A stretch of 64,000 bases of DNA, taken from Legionella qingyii. GTDB taxonomy: Bacteria; Pseudomonadota; Gammaproteobacteria; Legionellales; Legionellaceae. Under the pieces are notes generated by a model. That model made no database searches, was not told the DNA's origin, and worked only from the letters and a program-made list of their open reading frames with translations. Numbering within the stretch: the stretch's first letter is position 1; every line of letters starts with the position of its first letter. Positions 34,632 through 44,277 of this stretch are shown here, one piece after another. Both the position numbers and the translations under genes were made by a program. The stretch is taken from assembly GCF_003184185.1 (NCBI RefSeq), contig NZ_QHJG01000018.1, forward strand, positions 7,382-71,381. The letters are read 5' to 3'.

Positions 34632-34893
34632 ATTTTAATTCCAATATTTGAAAGTTTAGGTGCCAAACTTAAACCGTTTGAGTTCATCTCTCACACGATG
34701 CGTTGCTTTTCGTCCTTCATAAATGGTTGCTTGGGGTCGATCGAATTTCCATCAAACCAATATGATGAATCTTAGGTGTAATCAGGACATAATTTCTAAG
34801 TCATTCAACGATGTGTATCGTTTGATATGAACATATAAGGTCTTCTCATTTCAATAGCCAGAATCTTTTGTCATTACTGAAAATGTAATTATG

Positions 34894-36393
34894 CTAGCGT
34901 CCACTCTTGGTCAAATTTTTTAATATCCAACGAAAAAAATCCCGAACAACTTGTCTAACAAGAGTATTCTTACTGATTGTTACCAATATAGAAGATTCTG
35001 AGCTTGCTGTTTTCTCTTGCCCAGGTGCAGATGAGGAATCCATAGCTGGGTTTTGTTTCTTTTCTGCCAGCATTTCTGATGCCGAATGCGGATTTTCTGC
35101 ACGAGCATAGCGTTGATACAAATGAGATTTGCTTAGTATGTGCTGTGCTTCATCCTCAGTCAAGACACCCATTCTTGATTCTGGTGGTCGAATCAAACAT
35201 TGAATTAGTGGGGTTGGCTGTCCTTCTGCATCAAGGGCACTTAAAAGCGCCTCACCAATACCCAGTGTAGTTAACATGTTCTCTGTATCATAATGAGTTG
35301 ATGGCGGAAAGTTTTGGGCAACTAATTTCATTGCTTGCCGATCTTTTGCTGTAAATGCTCGTAGTGCATGTTGAATTTTTAATCCGAGCTGCCCCAAAAC
35401 AGCCTCCGGGATATCGTTTGGAGTTTGAGTGCAAAAAATTAAGCCGACACCTTTAGAGCGAATTAATTTAACAATCGTGTCTAATGTATTTAATAAGGCT
35501 TTACTGGCATTTTTGAAAATAAGGTGCGCCTCATCAATAAATAAAACTAATTTGGGCTTATCAGGATCACCCAACTCGGGTAGTTGACGGTAAATATCAG
35601 TAAGTAATTTGAGCATAAATGTTGAAAACAGTTGTGGCCGATCTTGCATGTCCATTAAACGAACAATGGAGATAATTCCCTGGCCATTTTCGTCGCATTG
35701 TAATAAATCATCAATTTTAAACGCGGGTTCACCAAAGAAATCTGCGCCACCTTGGGATTCTAATTCAACAATTTTACGCATAATGGAGCCTATAGAGGCT
35801 GTAGCGACACTACCATAGCGAGATTCTATTTCTGAATTACCTTCTTTACTTTGTACATATTGCAATAAGGCTTTAAAATCTTGCAGATCAATAAGTGGCA
35901 TGCCATTGTCTTTAGCATATTCAAAAAGAATAGTGACAACTCCCGCCTGGGTTTCATTGATTCCTAACATCCTTGAAAAAAGTAGTGCACCAAAATCAGA
36001 AACAATTGCACGTAAAGGAATTCCAGAGACCCTGCTTAGGGTAAATAATTCTACGGGATATCCGCGTGGATTAAACGATAATTGAAGCGATTTGCATCGT
36101 TTATCAATACCTGAATTGACCTCGCCTGGCATTGCCAAACCGGAAATATCCCCTTTAATATCCATGACCAGACAAGGAACCCCAGCCAAAGACAATTGCT
36201 CAGAAAGCACTTGCATGGTTTTGGTTTTCCCACTACCTGTAGCTCCAGCAATTAATCCATGGCGATTAAATGATTTGAGTACGAGATTAACGGGGGTATC
36301 TTTTAATAATTTATCTTGAACAAGAATACCTCCCATTTGTAAGGATGCGATACTTTTAGGTGTTTGATAAGGAGTGCTGAGATCGTCATACAT
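34894..36393 (-). CDS. HerA-like ATPase (DUF853/YjgR type)
   Basis: The 499-residue protein has the HerA/FtsK-like P-loop core: Walker A AGATGSGKT, DIKGDISGL, Walker B LVLFIDEAHLIF, and LIFCTQTPNDIPEAVLGQL with the arginine-finger region ALRAFTAKD. This is the DUF853/YjgR family, found widely in proteobacteria and of unsettled function. The C-terminal 100 residues are more variable, with a basic end (RWILKNLTKSGR). The start follows AAGGATG. It is the downstream gene of a minus-strand set with the YbaB-like and His/Cys-type genes, though gaps of 126 and 59 bp allow separate promoters. Confidence 0.92.
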   Translation of the reverse strand: MYDDLSTPYQTPKSIASLQMGGILVQDKLLKDTPVNLVLKSFNRHGLIAGATGSGKTKTMQVLSEQLSLAGVPCLVMDIKGDISGLAMPGEVNSGIDKRCKSLQLSFNPRGYPVELFTLSRVSGIPLRAIVSDFGALLFSRMLGINETQAGVVTILFEYAKDNGMPLIDLQDFKALLQYVQSKEGNSEIESRYGSVATASIGSIMRKIVELESQGGADFFGEPAFKIDDLLQCDENGQGIISIVRLMDMQDRPQLFSTFMLKLLTDIYRQLPELGDPDKPKLVLFIDEAHLIFKNASKALLNTLDTIVKLIRSKGVGLIFCTQTPNDIPEAVLGQLGLKIQHALRAFTAKDRQAMKLVAQNFPPSTHYDTENMLTTLGIGEALLSALDAEGQPTPLIQCLIRPPESRMGVLTEDEAQHILSKSHLYQRYARAENPHSASEMLAEKKQNPAMDSSSAPGQEKTASSESSILVTISKNTLVRQVVRDFFRWILKNLTKSGR

Positions 36394-36519
36394 AAAAACA
36401 TCCTTGTTGCAGTTTCATATGAATTAATTATATGCATTAATTTAGATTATTGTTGGATCCAGGAGCAATCTTCATTTAGGGGGCAAATGAACACAATTAA
36501 AATGCACGGTAAATGAGTT

Positions 36520-36894
36520 TTAGGATAAGCTTTTAATAACTTCCCCTGTATATCTATATTTTATGTTAGATATTTCATTTTCTATTGTTAAATTAACTTT
36601 ATAGATCGCATCATTAATTGCCTCTGTCATCAGCCCACATGTTTTTGTTTTATTATCCAATTCTGAATAGGCGGGATCCAAGGAAAGTTCTATAATTTGG
36701 TGAGTACCATTCACCTTTGCTTTAGCAAGTCCATTACTGGAAGAGCCTTCAACAACCAATGACTCTAATTCCTCCAATTTTGCGGCGATTTCTGCTTCCA
36801 TCTGGATTCCTTTGGCCCTAATTACTTTCAAAGTACCGGCTCCAAGGCTTTTCAACATATCCTCATCGACTGTAAACATATTTGCGGATTTCAT
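36520..36894 (-). CDS. YbaB/EbfC-family DNA-binding protein, divergent
   Basis: The 124-residue product has a helical N-terminal part with EAEIAAKLEELESLVVEG, then the typical YbaB core: GLAKAKVNGTHQIIELSLDP followed by a helix (MTEAINDAIYKVN). YbaB/EbfC proteins are dimeric nucleoid-associated DNA binders usually encoded between dnaX and recR; this gene is elsewhere, so it is probably an extra paralogue. The start follows AGGAGGT. It lies between a HerA-like ATPase gene and a gene of unknown function. Confidence 0.75.
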   Translation of the reverse strand: MKSANMFTVDEDMLKSLGAGTLKVIRAKGIQMEAEIAAKLEELESLVVEGSSSNGLAKAKVNGTHQIIELSLDPAYSELDNKTKTCGLMTEAINDAIYKVNLTIENEISNIKYRYTGEVIKSLS

Positions 36895-36953
36895 TATTCT
36901 ACCTCCTATATAGGTATGCTTAATGTGTTAAATCAAAATTTATGCGAAGTTCT

Positions 36954-37865
36954 TTATAACTTGGGTCCTTCTGCGTTTGCGGGAATGTTTGTTTTTCCCA
37001 GCCCGTATTGTTCTAATACTTGAGGTACTGCAGTAGTCAACTGTTCTAATACCACTGAATTATTGCTAACACCTCGAGCAAAATTATCGAATGCTCGTAC
37101 TGAAATTAGACCAATAATCGCCTGCATGGATTCTTTTGTATCTTCTGTTTTTGAACCTCGTTCAGCGATGACTTTGATGAGTTCCCCGCCGGCATAGATC
37201 GAGGCTGAATAGCAATTGGAGCGAAAAAGATTACACGATTGCTCATCACAAATCGCTTTATTTGTCCTCGCTATGACCTCTTTTATTTCCTGCCCCCGAA
37301 TTACCACAAATTCTGAATGAGCAACATCCTCTTTATTAATTTTTCTTAATGCGATAGATGAGTGAAAAAAAGGAGATTTTTGTGTGATATCTGCAAAACC
37401 CTGTTTACGTGCAAAACCCACTTCAAACAGTTCATCATCGTTAATCGTATCTAAGTCATCACTGAGCATCTTTTCTGGTTGAACACGTACTTTGGGCGTT
37501 TGCCCTTTTTTTGCAAACATTTCTACTACAAAATCACTGCCAGCAAACAAATCAAAATGTTTCTCGTTATCTAGCTGGGTTCCTAATGACTTAAACCAGA
37601 TAGAGCTCGAATGTATTTTGTGCTGTAGATGCTCCTTGGGGGTTTTTTCAGTATCTCGAACGTAACCGGGACTTTGCCTACCTAATATGAGCCAATTTTT
37701 TTGATCTGCATCGACAATATCAGAAGTATCATTGATCATAGTTTGCAATGCCGTCATGTCTTCCTGTAATTGTTTATACTTGTATGCATCATATGCAAGA
37801 AAAAGAGTACCAGCTCCAGCTGAGCCGATTAATTTGCCAGAATGTCGACTTATTAGTCCAAACAT
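36954..37865 (-). CDS. Unknown protein with conserved His...Cys signature (paralogue A)
   Basis: The 303-residue product starts with a weakly hydrophobic, Gly-rich stretch (GKLIGSAGAGTLFLAY). It shares with the divergent gene at 38030-38887 a set of motifs: GRQSP, FFHSSIALRK (His168) and CNLFRSNCYSASI (Cys211, Cys218), plus a late RGVSNNSVVLEQLT. The motif order His then Cys resembles circularly permuted NlpC/P60-type papain folds, but that is a hypothesis. GRQSP precedes the His here and follows it in the paralogue. The start follows CGGAGA. A Dot/Icm substrate is possible. Confidence 0.6.
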   Translation of the reverse strand: MFGLISRHSGKLIGSAGAGTLFLAYDAYKYKQLQEDMTALQTMINDTSDIVDADQKNWLILGRQSPGYVRDTEKTPKEHLQHKIHSSSIWFKSLGTQLDNEKHFDLFAGSDFVVEMFAKKGQTPKVRVQPEKMLSDDLDTINDDELFEVGFARKQGFADITQKSPFFHSSIALRKINKEDVAHSEFVVIRGQEIKEVIARTNKAICDEQSCNLFRSNCYSASIYAGGELIKVIAERGSKTEDTKESMQAIIGLISVRAFDNFARGVSNNSVVLEQLTTAVPQVLEQYGLGKTNIPANAEGPKL

Positions 37866-38029
37866 AATTATCTCCGCAATAATCCATTTTTAATGATGCT
37901 TTGTATTATTATAGATCACCATGGAATTTAATTTTGCATTGCGTGCTGTTGACGATAACTGATTACTGTGTTAAAGATACTAAATAAAGTACACTCTGTG
38001 TTGAATTGGCATTAAATGGAGTTGGAATT

Positions 38030-38887
38030 ATGCGTGCAAAGTTAGCAAAGATAATAAGTCCTCAAGAATATACGAAGAATGGATCTGCATGGAGCCGGTA
38101 TGCTATGTTTCAGATGAGAAATAAATCTCCAAAATTATTGACTAAAGATGAAGGGGCTCATGCAGAAAAAACAATTTCATTACGCCCTGAATCCATAGAG
38201 CCCGATAAAATGCGCTCATTGGATGATTCATCTAAAGGCGATACCTTTGAATTAATGTTTGCGACCAAACCCGGGCTACCGCTTCCTTACATGCCGATCA
38301 GCCATTCTGCTATTGCTTTAAAAAACAGTAAGGATGGTTCTTTTTCTATATATGGACGCCAAAGTCCGTGGGATTTCTCACAGTGGTTGCGAAATGGAGT
38401 AACATTTCATACCCAAAAAGATAATGAAAAAAAATACTTAAGTAAGGGATATAACTTTGTTGGCTATCCAACAGGAGTTTCTTTTAGCCAGCAAGAAATT
38501 AATAAATTTCTTGATTCTGCAGATCAACTCATTAATCAACAACAGATGTGCAACATGTATCGCTCCAATTGCTACTCTTACTCAACTACAGCATTAAGCT
38601 TTGCTATTGAAGCGTTATTGGAACGTCCTCATTTTGATGCCAAATCTATCAGTCGCATCATCGATGTTTTAGAAGAACATCCCTTGCAAGATCATTTTTC
38701 TATTGGCGTTCGGAATAATCCGGTTGTTGTTGATAAGCTCACATCGGTTCTTTCTGCGGTTCAAAAGAAAACGGCTTCTTTACAAGCTCCTTCACAAGCC
38801 GACAAGCAATTGCATGATAAGGCTGATCTTTTATATACGAAACTTAAAAATAGCAGTCAGGATGAGAGCAAATTGACGATGGGTTAA
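38030..38887 (+). CDS. Unknown protein with conserved His...Cys signature (paralogue B)
   Basis: The 285-residue product starts at ATG 38030 behind GGAG; a TTG at 38006 is less likely. Shared with the divergent gene at 36954-37865 are ISHSAIALKN (His92), GRQSP (about 109-113), CNMYRSNCYSYS (Cys174, Cys181) and IGVRNNPVVVDKLTS. The strict conservation around His and Cys against otherwise low similarity suggests an enzyme active site. There is no signal peptide or membrane helix. The C-terminus (SSQDESKLTMG) is polar. Function is unknown. Confidence 0.6.
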   Translation: MRAKLAKIISPQEYTKNGSAWSRYAMFQMRNKSPKLLTKDEGAHAEKTISLRPESIEPDKMRSLDDSSKGDTFELMFATKPGLPLPYMPISHSAIALKNSKDGSFSIYGRQSPWDFSQWLRNGVTFHTQKDNEKKYLSKGYNFVGYPTGVSFSQQEINKFLDSADQLINQQQMCNMYRSNCYSYSTTALSFAIEALLERPHFDAKSISRIIDVLEEHPLQDHFSIGVRNNPVVVDKLTSVLSAVQKKTASLQAPSQADKQLHDKADLLYTKLKNSSQDESKLTMG

Positions 38888-39087
38888 TAGGTAAGTTCAT
38901 TATTATTTTTGATAGAGTTTTAATCCTTTAAACCTGAGCGAATGTAGGATAGGAAACGATGCCGAACGCCGGATAGCTACATATAAAGATGACTTTTTGA
39001 TTTTGGCAAATCGTTTATTGCATCAATCTAAATAATCTTATTCTAGGTTTTCTGAGCACCGATAATATTCCAATACTAAGGATAAAA

Positions 39088-41358
39088 TTAATTATAGAAA
39101 CGCGTCAACTTACGTACTGTTCGATAAGCAACTCTGAATAATGTATGAACTTTTCCTGTTTTTATTAGTTGTTTTCCCGAGATTAACTCCTCCAAGGCCT
39201 CTTCAGGAGCAACTCGTGTTCCTTTATCCCAACTAATGTACATTGGATAAAGCAATAAAGCCCCGGCAATTAATTCGTCTAGCTTTAGTTTTCGAGTGCG
39301 TCGAGGCGTACTCATCATGTCTGTTGTTAATCCCCAGCCTGCATAAAAGGGCAATCCATAACATGTAACGGCTTTACCTCTAAGAAGCGCTTCAAATCCA
39401 GCCAAGGAGGTCATGACATGTACTTCATCGATGTATTTTAATAGATGTTCTATCGATACATCATCAAGATATTCGTCACAATATTGATGCGTTTTATGCT
39501 CATCAATTCCTTTTGCTCGCAGACCCGCAACAATGTCTGGATGGGGTTTATATATTATCCATGCGTCAGGATTCTTTGCACGTACGGCTCGAAGCAATTC
39601 TATATTTGTTTTAATAACTCCAGTTCCAAATGCAATTGAAGCATCTGTTTCAACTTGGCCTGGAACCAGAATGATACGTTTTTCATTAGCAGGTGGTTTC
39701 CATGCTTGTCCCTTTAGATTATATTTTGTTACCCCATGTGCGACTATACGTTGATGAAAAGAAGCTGCGCGTTCCAATAATGGCTCTGTGAACGTGGAGT
39801 ATTGTAAAATATTTTCTAAATCAGAGGTTTTGGTTCCATTATAATAGATTCCTTGGGTATCAATAACCCACGATAAAGGGCGTGTCAGAGCGGCACCTAG
39901 GCCAACCGAGCGTAGAAAGCCATCTTCCAGTCGAGCAACTGAAACATCCCCTCGTAGCTTAGGTGGAGTTGGGCGCGACCCCCAAAGCAAAAGGACGCTC
40001 CCAGGTTTAATGGAGCGTGTTCTCCGAACAAAGCGGACGGTATGAGCTGCTAGAAATCGTCGAATAATTGGTCTTTTCCAATATGGCATGCGCCAAGCAT
40101 AAATCATTGAATGAGTGAGATTTTGCCTGCTGCTATGGATGTCCTTGGGACCCGTAGAAATAGCAAAAGCGGAACAATTATTAGGTATAGAGGGTACGAT
40201 GTTCTGGTTCGCAATAGATTGTATAAGATGTTCTGAAATCAAAAAATGCTTCCTCCAGCTTGGTGCTTTATAGTCAGTTAATCGTTTTTTTTGTGCTTGT
40301 CTTAACCTGCTGTCTGGTTGTGCATAATTCGTAATGATGTTTATCCATTGCACAGTATCTAGGGGGTCAACATACTCGGGAATATTGTCGCCAATCTCTA
40401 CTAGAGCAGGTGTTGTGCTGGCAATAACCGGAACACCGGCATTTAAAGCTTCAATCAATGGTAAGCCATATCCTTCAACAAATGAAGGAAATAAGAGCGC
40501 TTGAGCATGTTGCAAGCAAGACGATAACTCCTCATCGGAACATCGATTCCATTCAAAGACAAAGCCACGCAGTTTTGAGCAACGATCGAGCATACGAGTA
40601 ATATGCTCACACTCCCATCCTCTCCGTCCAATAATAATCAGTTTGGGTGCCTTACTACCCAGTTGTTTAATTAAGTTTTGCCATACATAAAGTAACATAA
40701 TATGATTTTTACGGGGTTCAATCGTACCAATCACAACAAAATAGGGTGAATCCATCGTTCGAGAATACAAACGTGATTGTGGCAAATCCACTCCAAGTGG
40801 CGCGATGCATACGGCAGGCAATTTTTTTTCCAGGGAGAGCGCAAACTTAAATAAAGCATTATATGTATCTTTAGAGTTTACAATAATGCCTTTCCCCAAG
40901 GTCAGTGCATGAATCATTCGTCGAGTATGTTTTTCCTTTTCACCTGCGCGGCAATACTCAGGATGGCTTATTGGAATTAAATCATGAATGAAAAAAATAG
41001 GCGTCAATCGTATTCTTTTAATCTCTTCGGCATAACGGGTTCGTTCTAAATCGCTATGTCCTAAAAGAAGTAAAATGCCATCATGTTTTTTCTCAAGAGA
41101 ATGATGAATTGCAACTCGAGTAATAAAGGCATACAGGCTAATACGACTTAAATTGCCAGCTAACAACGAATGGAAAAGATATTTTGATTGTTGTTCAGAT
41201 AAAATCCAAAGTCGCCCAAAATAATAAATAACTCCACGAGCAGAATCCTGATAATGTTTTAAATAGGCCAGCATCACCCGATCAATTCCAGTTGGTTTTA
41301 GTTGTTGAAGCTGTCTTCGAATTAAACGAGTAACGTCAATATAAAGCGAATAAGACAT
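39088..41358 (-). CDS. GT4 glycosyltransferase fused to KpsC-like Kdo transferase module
   Basis: The 756-residue protein joins two domains. Residues about 1-385 are a GT-B glycosyltransferase of family 4: IDVTRLIRRQ, FIHDLIPISHPEY, GTIEPRKNH and the donor-site EGYGLPLIEAL around 295-304. Residues about 420-756 match one module of KpsC (ARLEDGFLRSVGLGA, VPGQVETDASI, IYKPHPDIVAG, GFEALLRGKAVTCYGLPFYAGWG). KpsC, with KpsS, builds the beta-Kdo linker on lyso-phosphatidylglycerol for group 2 capsules. E. coli KpsC has two modules; here a GT4 domain takes the place of one. The gene is divergent from kpsS across a 357-bp gap. Confidence 0.88.
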   Translation of the reverse strand: MSYSLYIDVTRLIRRQLQQLKPTGIDRVMLAYLKHYQDSARGVIYYFGRLWILSEQQSKYLFHSLLAGNLSRISLYAFITRVAIHHSLEKKHDGILLLLGHSDLERTRYAEEIKRIRLTPIFFIHDLIPISHPEYCRAGEKEKHTRRMIHALTLGKGIIVNSKDTYNALFKFALSLEKKLPAVCIAPLGVDLPQSRLYSRTMDSPYFVVIGTIEPRKNHIMLLYVWQNLIKQLGSKAPKLIIIGRRGWECEHITRMLDRCSKLRGFVFEWNRCSDEELSSCLQHAQALLFPSFVEGYGLPLIEALNAGVPVIASTTPALVEIGDNIPEYVDPLDTVQWINIITNYAQPDSRLRQAQKKRLTDYKAPSWRKHFLISEHLIQSIANQNIVPSIPNNCSAFAISTGPKDIHSSRQNLTHSMIYAWRMPYWKRPIIRRFLAAHTVRFVRRTRSIKPGSVLLLWGSRPTPPKLRGDVSVARLEDGFLRSVGLGAALTRPLSWVIDTQGIYYNGTKTSDLENILQYSTFTEPLLERAASFHQRIVAHGVTKYNLKGQAWKPPANEKRIILVPGQVETDASIAFGTGVIKTNIELLRAVRAKNPDAWIIYKPHPDIVAGLRAKGIDEHKTHQYCDEYLDDVSIEHLLKYIDEVHVMTSLAGFEALLRGKAVTCYGLPFYAGWGLTTDMMSTPRRTRKLKLDELIAGALLLYPMYISWDKGTRVAPEEALEELISGKQLIKTGKVHTLFRVAYRTVRKLTRFYN

Positions 41359-41715
41359 GTGTTTTAACCATACTAGATAATTCCAGCTTGCAAATGGTGA
41401 ATGGAAATAACACCTAATGGATCAATTAAGGCTAAAGAAATAAGAGATTGCTTAATGAGGAAATTGCTTGTGCTTTGATTGCAATGACATCCAATGCCAA
41501 TTGAGCAATGTGATCCATTGGTGCTGCTCTGTATCCTGCAATTAATGGCATTTATATCATGAACGAATATCAAGAGGAAGATTCCGCGATGCAATATTTA
41601 TGATTAGGTTTCGTTAAGTTTATTCCAGAGTATGAGTTAGGTTCAGGTCATGTTTTAGTTGTTATTACTTGAGTTTTTTCTGTATATTACGTGCTTGTAT
41701 TAGGGAAAACCAAAT
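41359..41715. other. 357-bp divergent gap in the capsule cluster
   Basis: The gap separates the GT4-KpsC gene from kpsS and must carry promoters for both. A 73-codon minus-strand frame with a TTG start (41373-41594) has no ribosome binding site and an unlikely composition, so it is not called. Candidate plus-strand promoter sequence near 41655-41700 (TTGAGT, TATATT) is weak. Confidence 0.3.
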
Positions 41716-42972
41716 ATGTATAAGAACAGTTGTAACTCTATTTTTCAAGGTAAGAACATATTATTACTTCAAGGACCAGTAGGACCTTTTTTTGCTCATT
41801 TGGCCGCAAGCTTGAAAGCTCAAGGAGCCCGAGTATATAAAATTAATTTCAATGCTGGTGATTGCTTTTTTTTCTTGTTTGGAGCAGTGACCTATAGGCA
41901 AAGTATCGAAGAATGGCCTTTATGGCTGGAAGATTTTTTACAACGTTTTGATATCGATATTATTTTTCAATATGGAGATTGTCGCCCTATTCATCGTATC
42001 GCGACAGAAATCGCTGCACGACACGGGATAGAAGTAGCAGTTTTTGAAGAGGGTTATATTAGACCTAATTTTGTTACTTTGGAGTATATGGGGGTGAATG
42101 CAAACTCTCATGCGATTACCCATTTTCATCCAACTGAGGAGCAATACCAAGAGTTTCAATATCAGGAACAACAAATAGGACGCGCATATTGGCAGATGGT
42201 CTGGTATGGCTTCTGCTATTTTACTGTAGGGGGGATAGGAAAGTTTCTTTTTAAAAATAATGTTCACCATAGACCACTTACAATTTTAGAGGCGGGGGTG
42301 TGGCTGCGTTCTGCGTGGAGAAAGTATTGGTATAAATGGCGAGAAGCGGATATTGAACAACAGTTATTGGGGGTATTACGTAAGCGCTATTTTTTAGTTC
42401 CGTTGCAAGTGTTTTCTGATTACCAGGTAACCGCTCACTCGGGGTTCAAAGAAGTTGAACAATTTATAGAGCTTATCATCGATTCTTTTGCCCAGGGATC
42501 AATGAACGATACCTTTCTCGTATTTAAACATCATCCTATGGACAGAGGATATGTAAATTACACCGATGTAATCAGGCGTTTGGCAATTAAAGCACAAATA
42601 AAAGAACGAGTGATGTACATTCATGATCAGCACTTACCTTCATTACTCGAGAATGCACTTGGAGTCGTAGTTATTAATAGTTCAGTTGGCATTTCTGCGT
42701 TACACCATAATGTACCTACCTTTGTGTGTGGTGATTGTTTTTACAATATTCCAGGGCTTACCTATCAAGGTACACTTGATGATTTTTGGATATCAGCATC
42801 GCATACGGCTGTGGATCGCGATTTATACAAAAAATTTCTTAATTTTATAATTACCAAAACCCAATTAAATGGCAGCTTTTATAAAAAGTTTAAAAAGGAG
42901 ACATCATTTGCTGGATTGATTGTTCAAAAATATAATGCATTTTTTTTAAAAGTTGATAATAAGCAGAGCTAG
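41716..42972 (+). CDS. kpsS: KpsS-type capsular polysaccharide Kdo transferase
   Basis: The 418-residue product matches KpsS/LipB: NILLLQGPVGPFFAHLAASL at the N-terminus, NAGDCFFF, IIFQYGDCRPIH, VAVFEEGYIRPNFVTLE, then FKHHPMDRGY and VVVINSSVGISALHHNVPTF. KpsS adds the first Kdo to lyso-phosphatidylglycerol, KpsC extends the linker, and the capsule chain is built on it. It opens a plus-strand run with kpsE and kpsD, 116 bp upstream of kpsE. Cytoplasmic, membrane-associated in the family. Confidence 0.92.
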   Translation: MYKNSCNSIFQGKNILLLQGPVGPFFAHLAASLKAQGARVYKINFNAGDCFFFLFGAVTYRQSIEEWPLWLEDFLQRFDIDIIFQYGDCRPIHRIATEIAARHGIEVAVFEEGYIRPNFVTLEYMGVNANSHAITHFHPTEEQYQEFQYQEQQIGRAYWQMVWYGFCYFTVGGIGKFLFKNNVHHRPLTILEAGVWLRSAWRKYWYKWREADIEQQLLGVLRKRYFLVPLQVFSDYQVTAHSGFKEVEQFIELIIDSFAQGSMNDTFLVFKHHPMDRGYVNYTDVIRRLAIKAQIKERVMYIHDQHLPSLLENALGVVVINSSVGISALHHNVPTFVCGDCFYNIPGLTYQGTLDDFWISASHTAVDRDLYKKFLNFIITKTQLNGSFYKKFKKETSFAGLIVQKYNAFFLKVDNKQS

Positions 42973-43088
42973 TTTGGCTTGCATTTAATTGGCCTGTCAT
43001 TGTTATTTTTAGCCAAGGACAGTAGAATGTCCCAATTATAATTTAAACAGTTTTTATCTGGAATCGAGCCTAACTAAAAGGAGTTAGT

Positions 43089-44252
43089 TTGAAGCAATTT
43101 AATCGATTATTATCTGTCAATGCATTACCCTGGAAATCATCTATTCAAAGCGCTTCTCTTTTTTTAACCAAAATAAATAAGTTATTCGTACTCACAGTCA
43201 TTATTCCTACGTTATTGGCTATCTTTTATTTTGGCTTCCTTGCTTCAGATGTGTATGTGTCTGAGTCGCGTTTTATTGTGCGCAGAGCAGGGCAACCTCC
43301 AGTAAATTCTGGTTTATCTGCTTTATTGGCTTCTACTCCTCTTTCCAAGGCAGAAGATGCTGATTATAGTATTCATGATTATATATTGTCTCGTGATGCG
43401 TTGTCTGAACTGAACAAACGACTTAATTTGAAAACTCTTTATAGCGACGGAAATATTGATTTGTTTCATCGTTTTGCATTACTCGGATTGGATTCCAGTT
43501 TTGAATCACTTTATCGTTATTATAAAAATCGAATCCATATTGTCATTGATTCTTCCTCTTCCATTTCGACCTTGCAAGTGCGTGCTTTTACTGCCAAGGA
43601 TGCATATCAAATCAATCAAAATTTGCTGGAATTGGCCGAACAATTTATTAATCGGTTTAATATTCAATCAAGAAAAGATTATGTTGATTTTGCAAAAGCA
43701 GAGGTGGATTTGGCGATTCAAAAAGCTAAAGAAGCCAGTCTTGCTTTGTCGGACTATCGAGGTTTGAAAGGTGTTTTTGATCCTAATCGTGAGTCTGCGA
43801 TGAGGCTTCAGCATGTATCAAAGATGGAGGCCGAATTGATTGCAGCAAAAGGTCAATTAGCGCAAATTCAGAGTTTGGCACCGCATAACCCCCATATTTC
43901 TTCGCTGCGCAAAAATATTCAAACGCTACGGTTCTCAATCAATACTGAAAAAAGCAAGGTTACTGGAAATCTGACTTCGCTTACGAATAAATTGCGACGA
44001 TATGAACGATTGGTTTTAGATAAAAAATTTGCCTATAAACAGCTTGTATTTGCTTTATCCACATTAAAAAAAGCGCAAATCGAAGCACAACGCAAGCAAT
44101 TATATTTAGAGATGATTGCTCATCCTAATGAGCCTGATAATTCATTTGAACCTTATCGTATCAGGAATATTTTTTCGGTATTCATCTTGGGCCTTATTAC
44201 TTGGGGAGTTATATCCCTTCTGATTGCAAATGTTAAAGAGCATCTGGAATAA
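43089..44252 (+). CDS. kpsE: KpsE-type capsule export inner-membrane protein
   Basis: The 387-residue protein has an N-terminal helix (LFVLTVIIPTLLAIFYFGFL), a periplasmic region starting SDVYVSESRFIVRRAGQ with long coiled coils (about 190-330) and a C-terminal helix (IFSVFILGLITWGVISLL), matching KpsE/BexC/CtrB. It spans the periplasm together with the outer-membrane KpsD and couples it to the KpsMT transporter. The start is TTG at 43089 behind AAAGGAGT; no ATG in frame fits as well. The kpsD gene follows after 25 bp. Confidence 0.9.
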   Translation: MKQFNRLLSVNALPWKSSIQSASLFLTKINKLFVLTVIIPTLLAIFYFGFLASDVYVSESRFIVRRAGQPPVNSGLSALLASTPLSKAEDADYSIHDYILSRDALSELNKRLNLKTLYSDGNIDLFHRFALLGLDSSFESLYRYYKNRIHIVIDSSSSISTLQVRAFTAKDAYQINQNLLELAEQFINRFNIQSRKDYVDFAKAEVDLAIQKAKEASLALSDYRGLKGVFDPNRESAMRLQHVSKMEAELIAAKGQLAQIQSLAPHNPHISSLRKNIQTLRFSINTEKSKVTGNLTSLTNKLRRYERLVLDKKFAYKQLVFALSTLKKAQIEAQRKQLYLEMIAHPNEPDNSFEPYRIRNIFSVFILGLITWGVISLLIANVKEHLE

Positions 44253-44277
44253 ATTTAATTGTTAGGATTATGAGTGT

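Noticed and set aside
34894..36894. HerA-like ATPase plus YbaB-like protein as a defence system
   Set aside because: The ATPase is of the common YjgR/DUF853 type and no nuclease or NurA/Sir2-like partner lies next to it.
41373..41594. 73-codon minus frame in the capsule divergent gap
   Set aside because: TTG start without a ribosome binding site, unusual His/Cys/Ser composition, and position over likely promoters.
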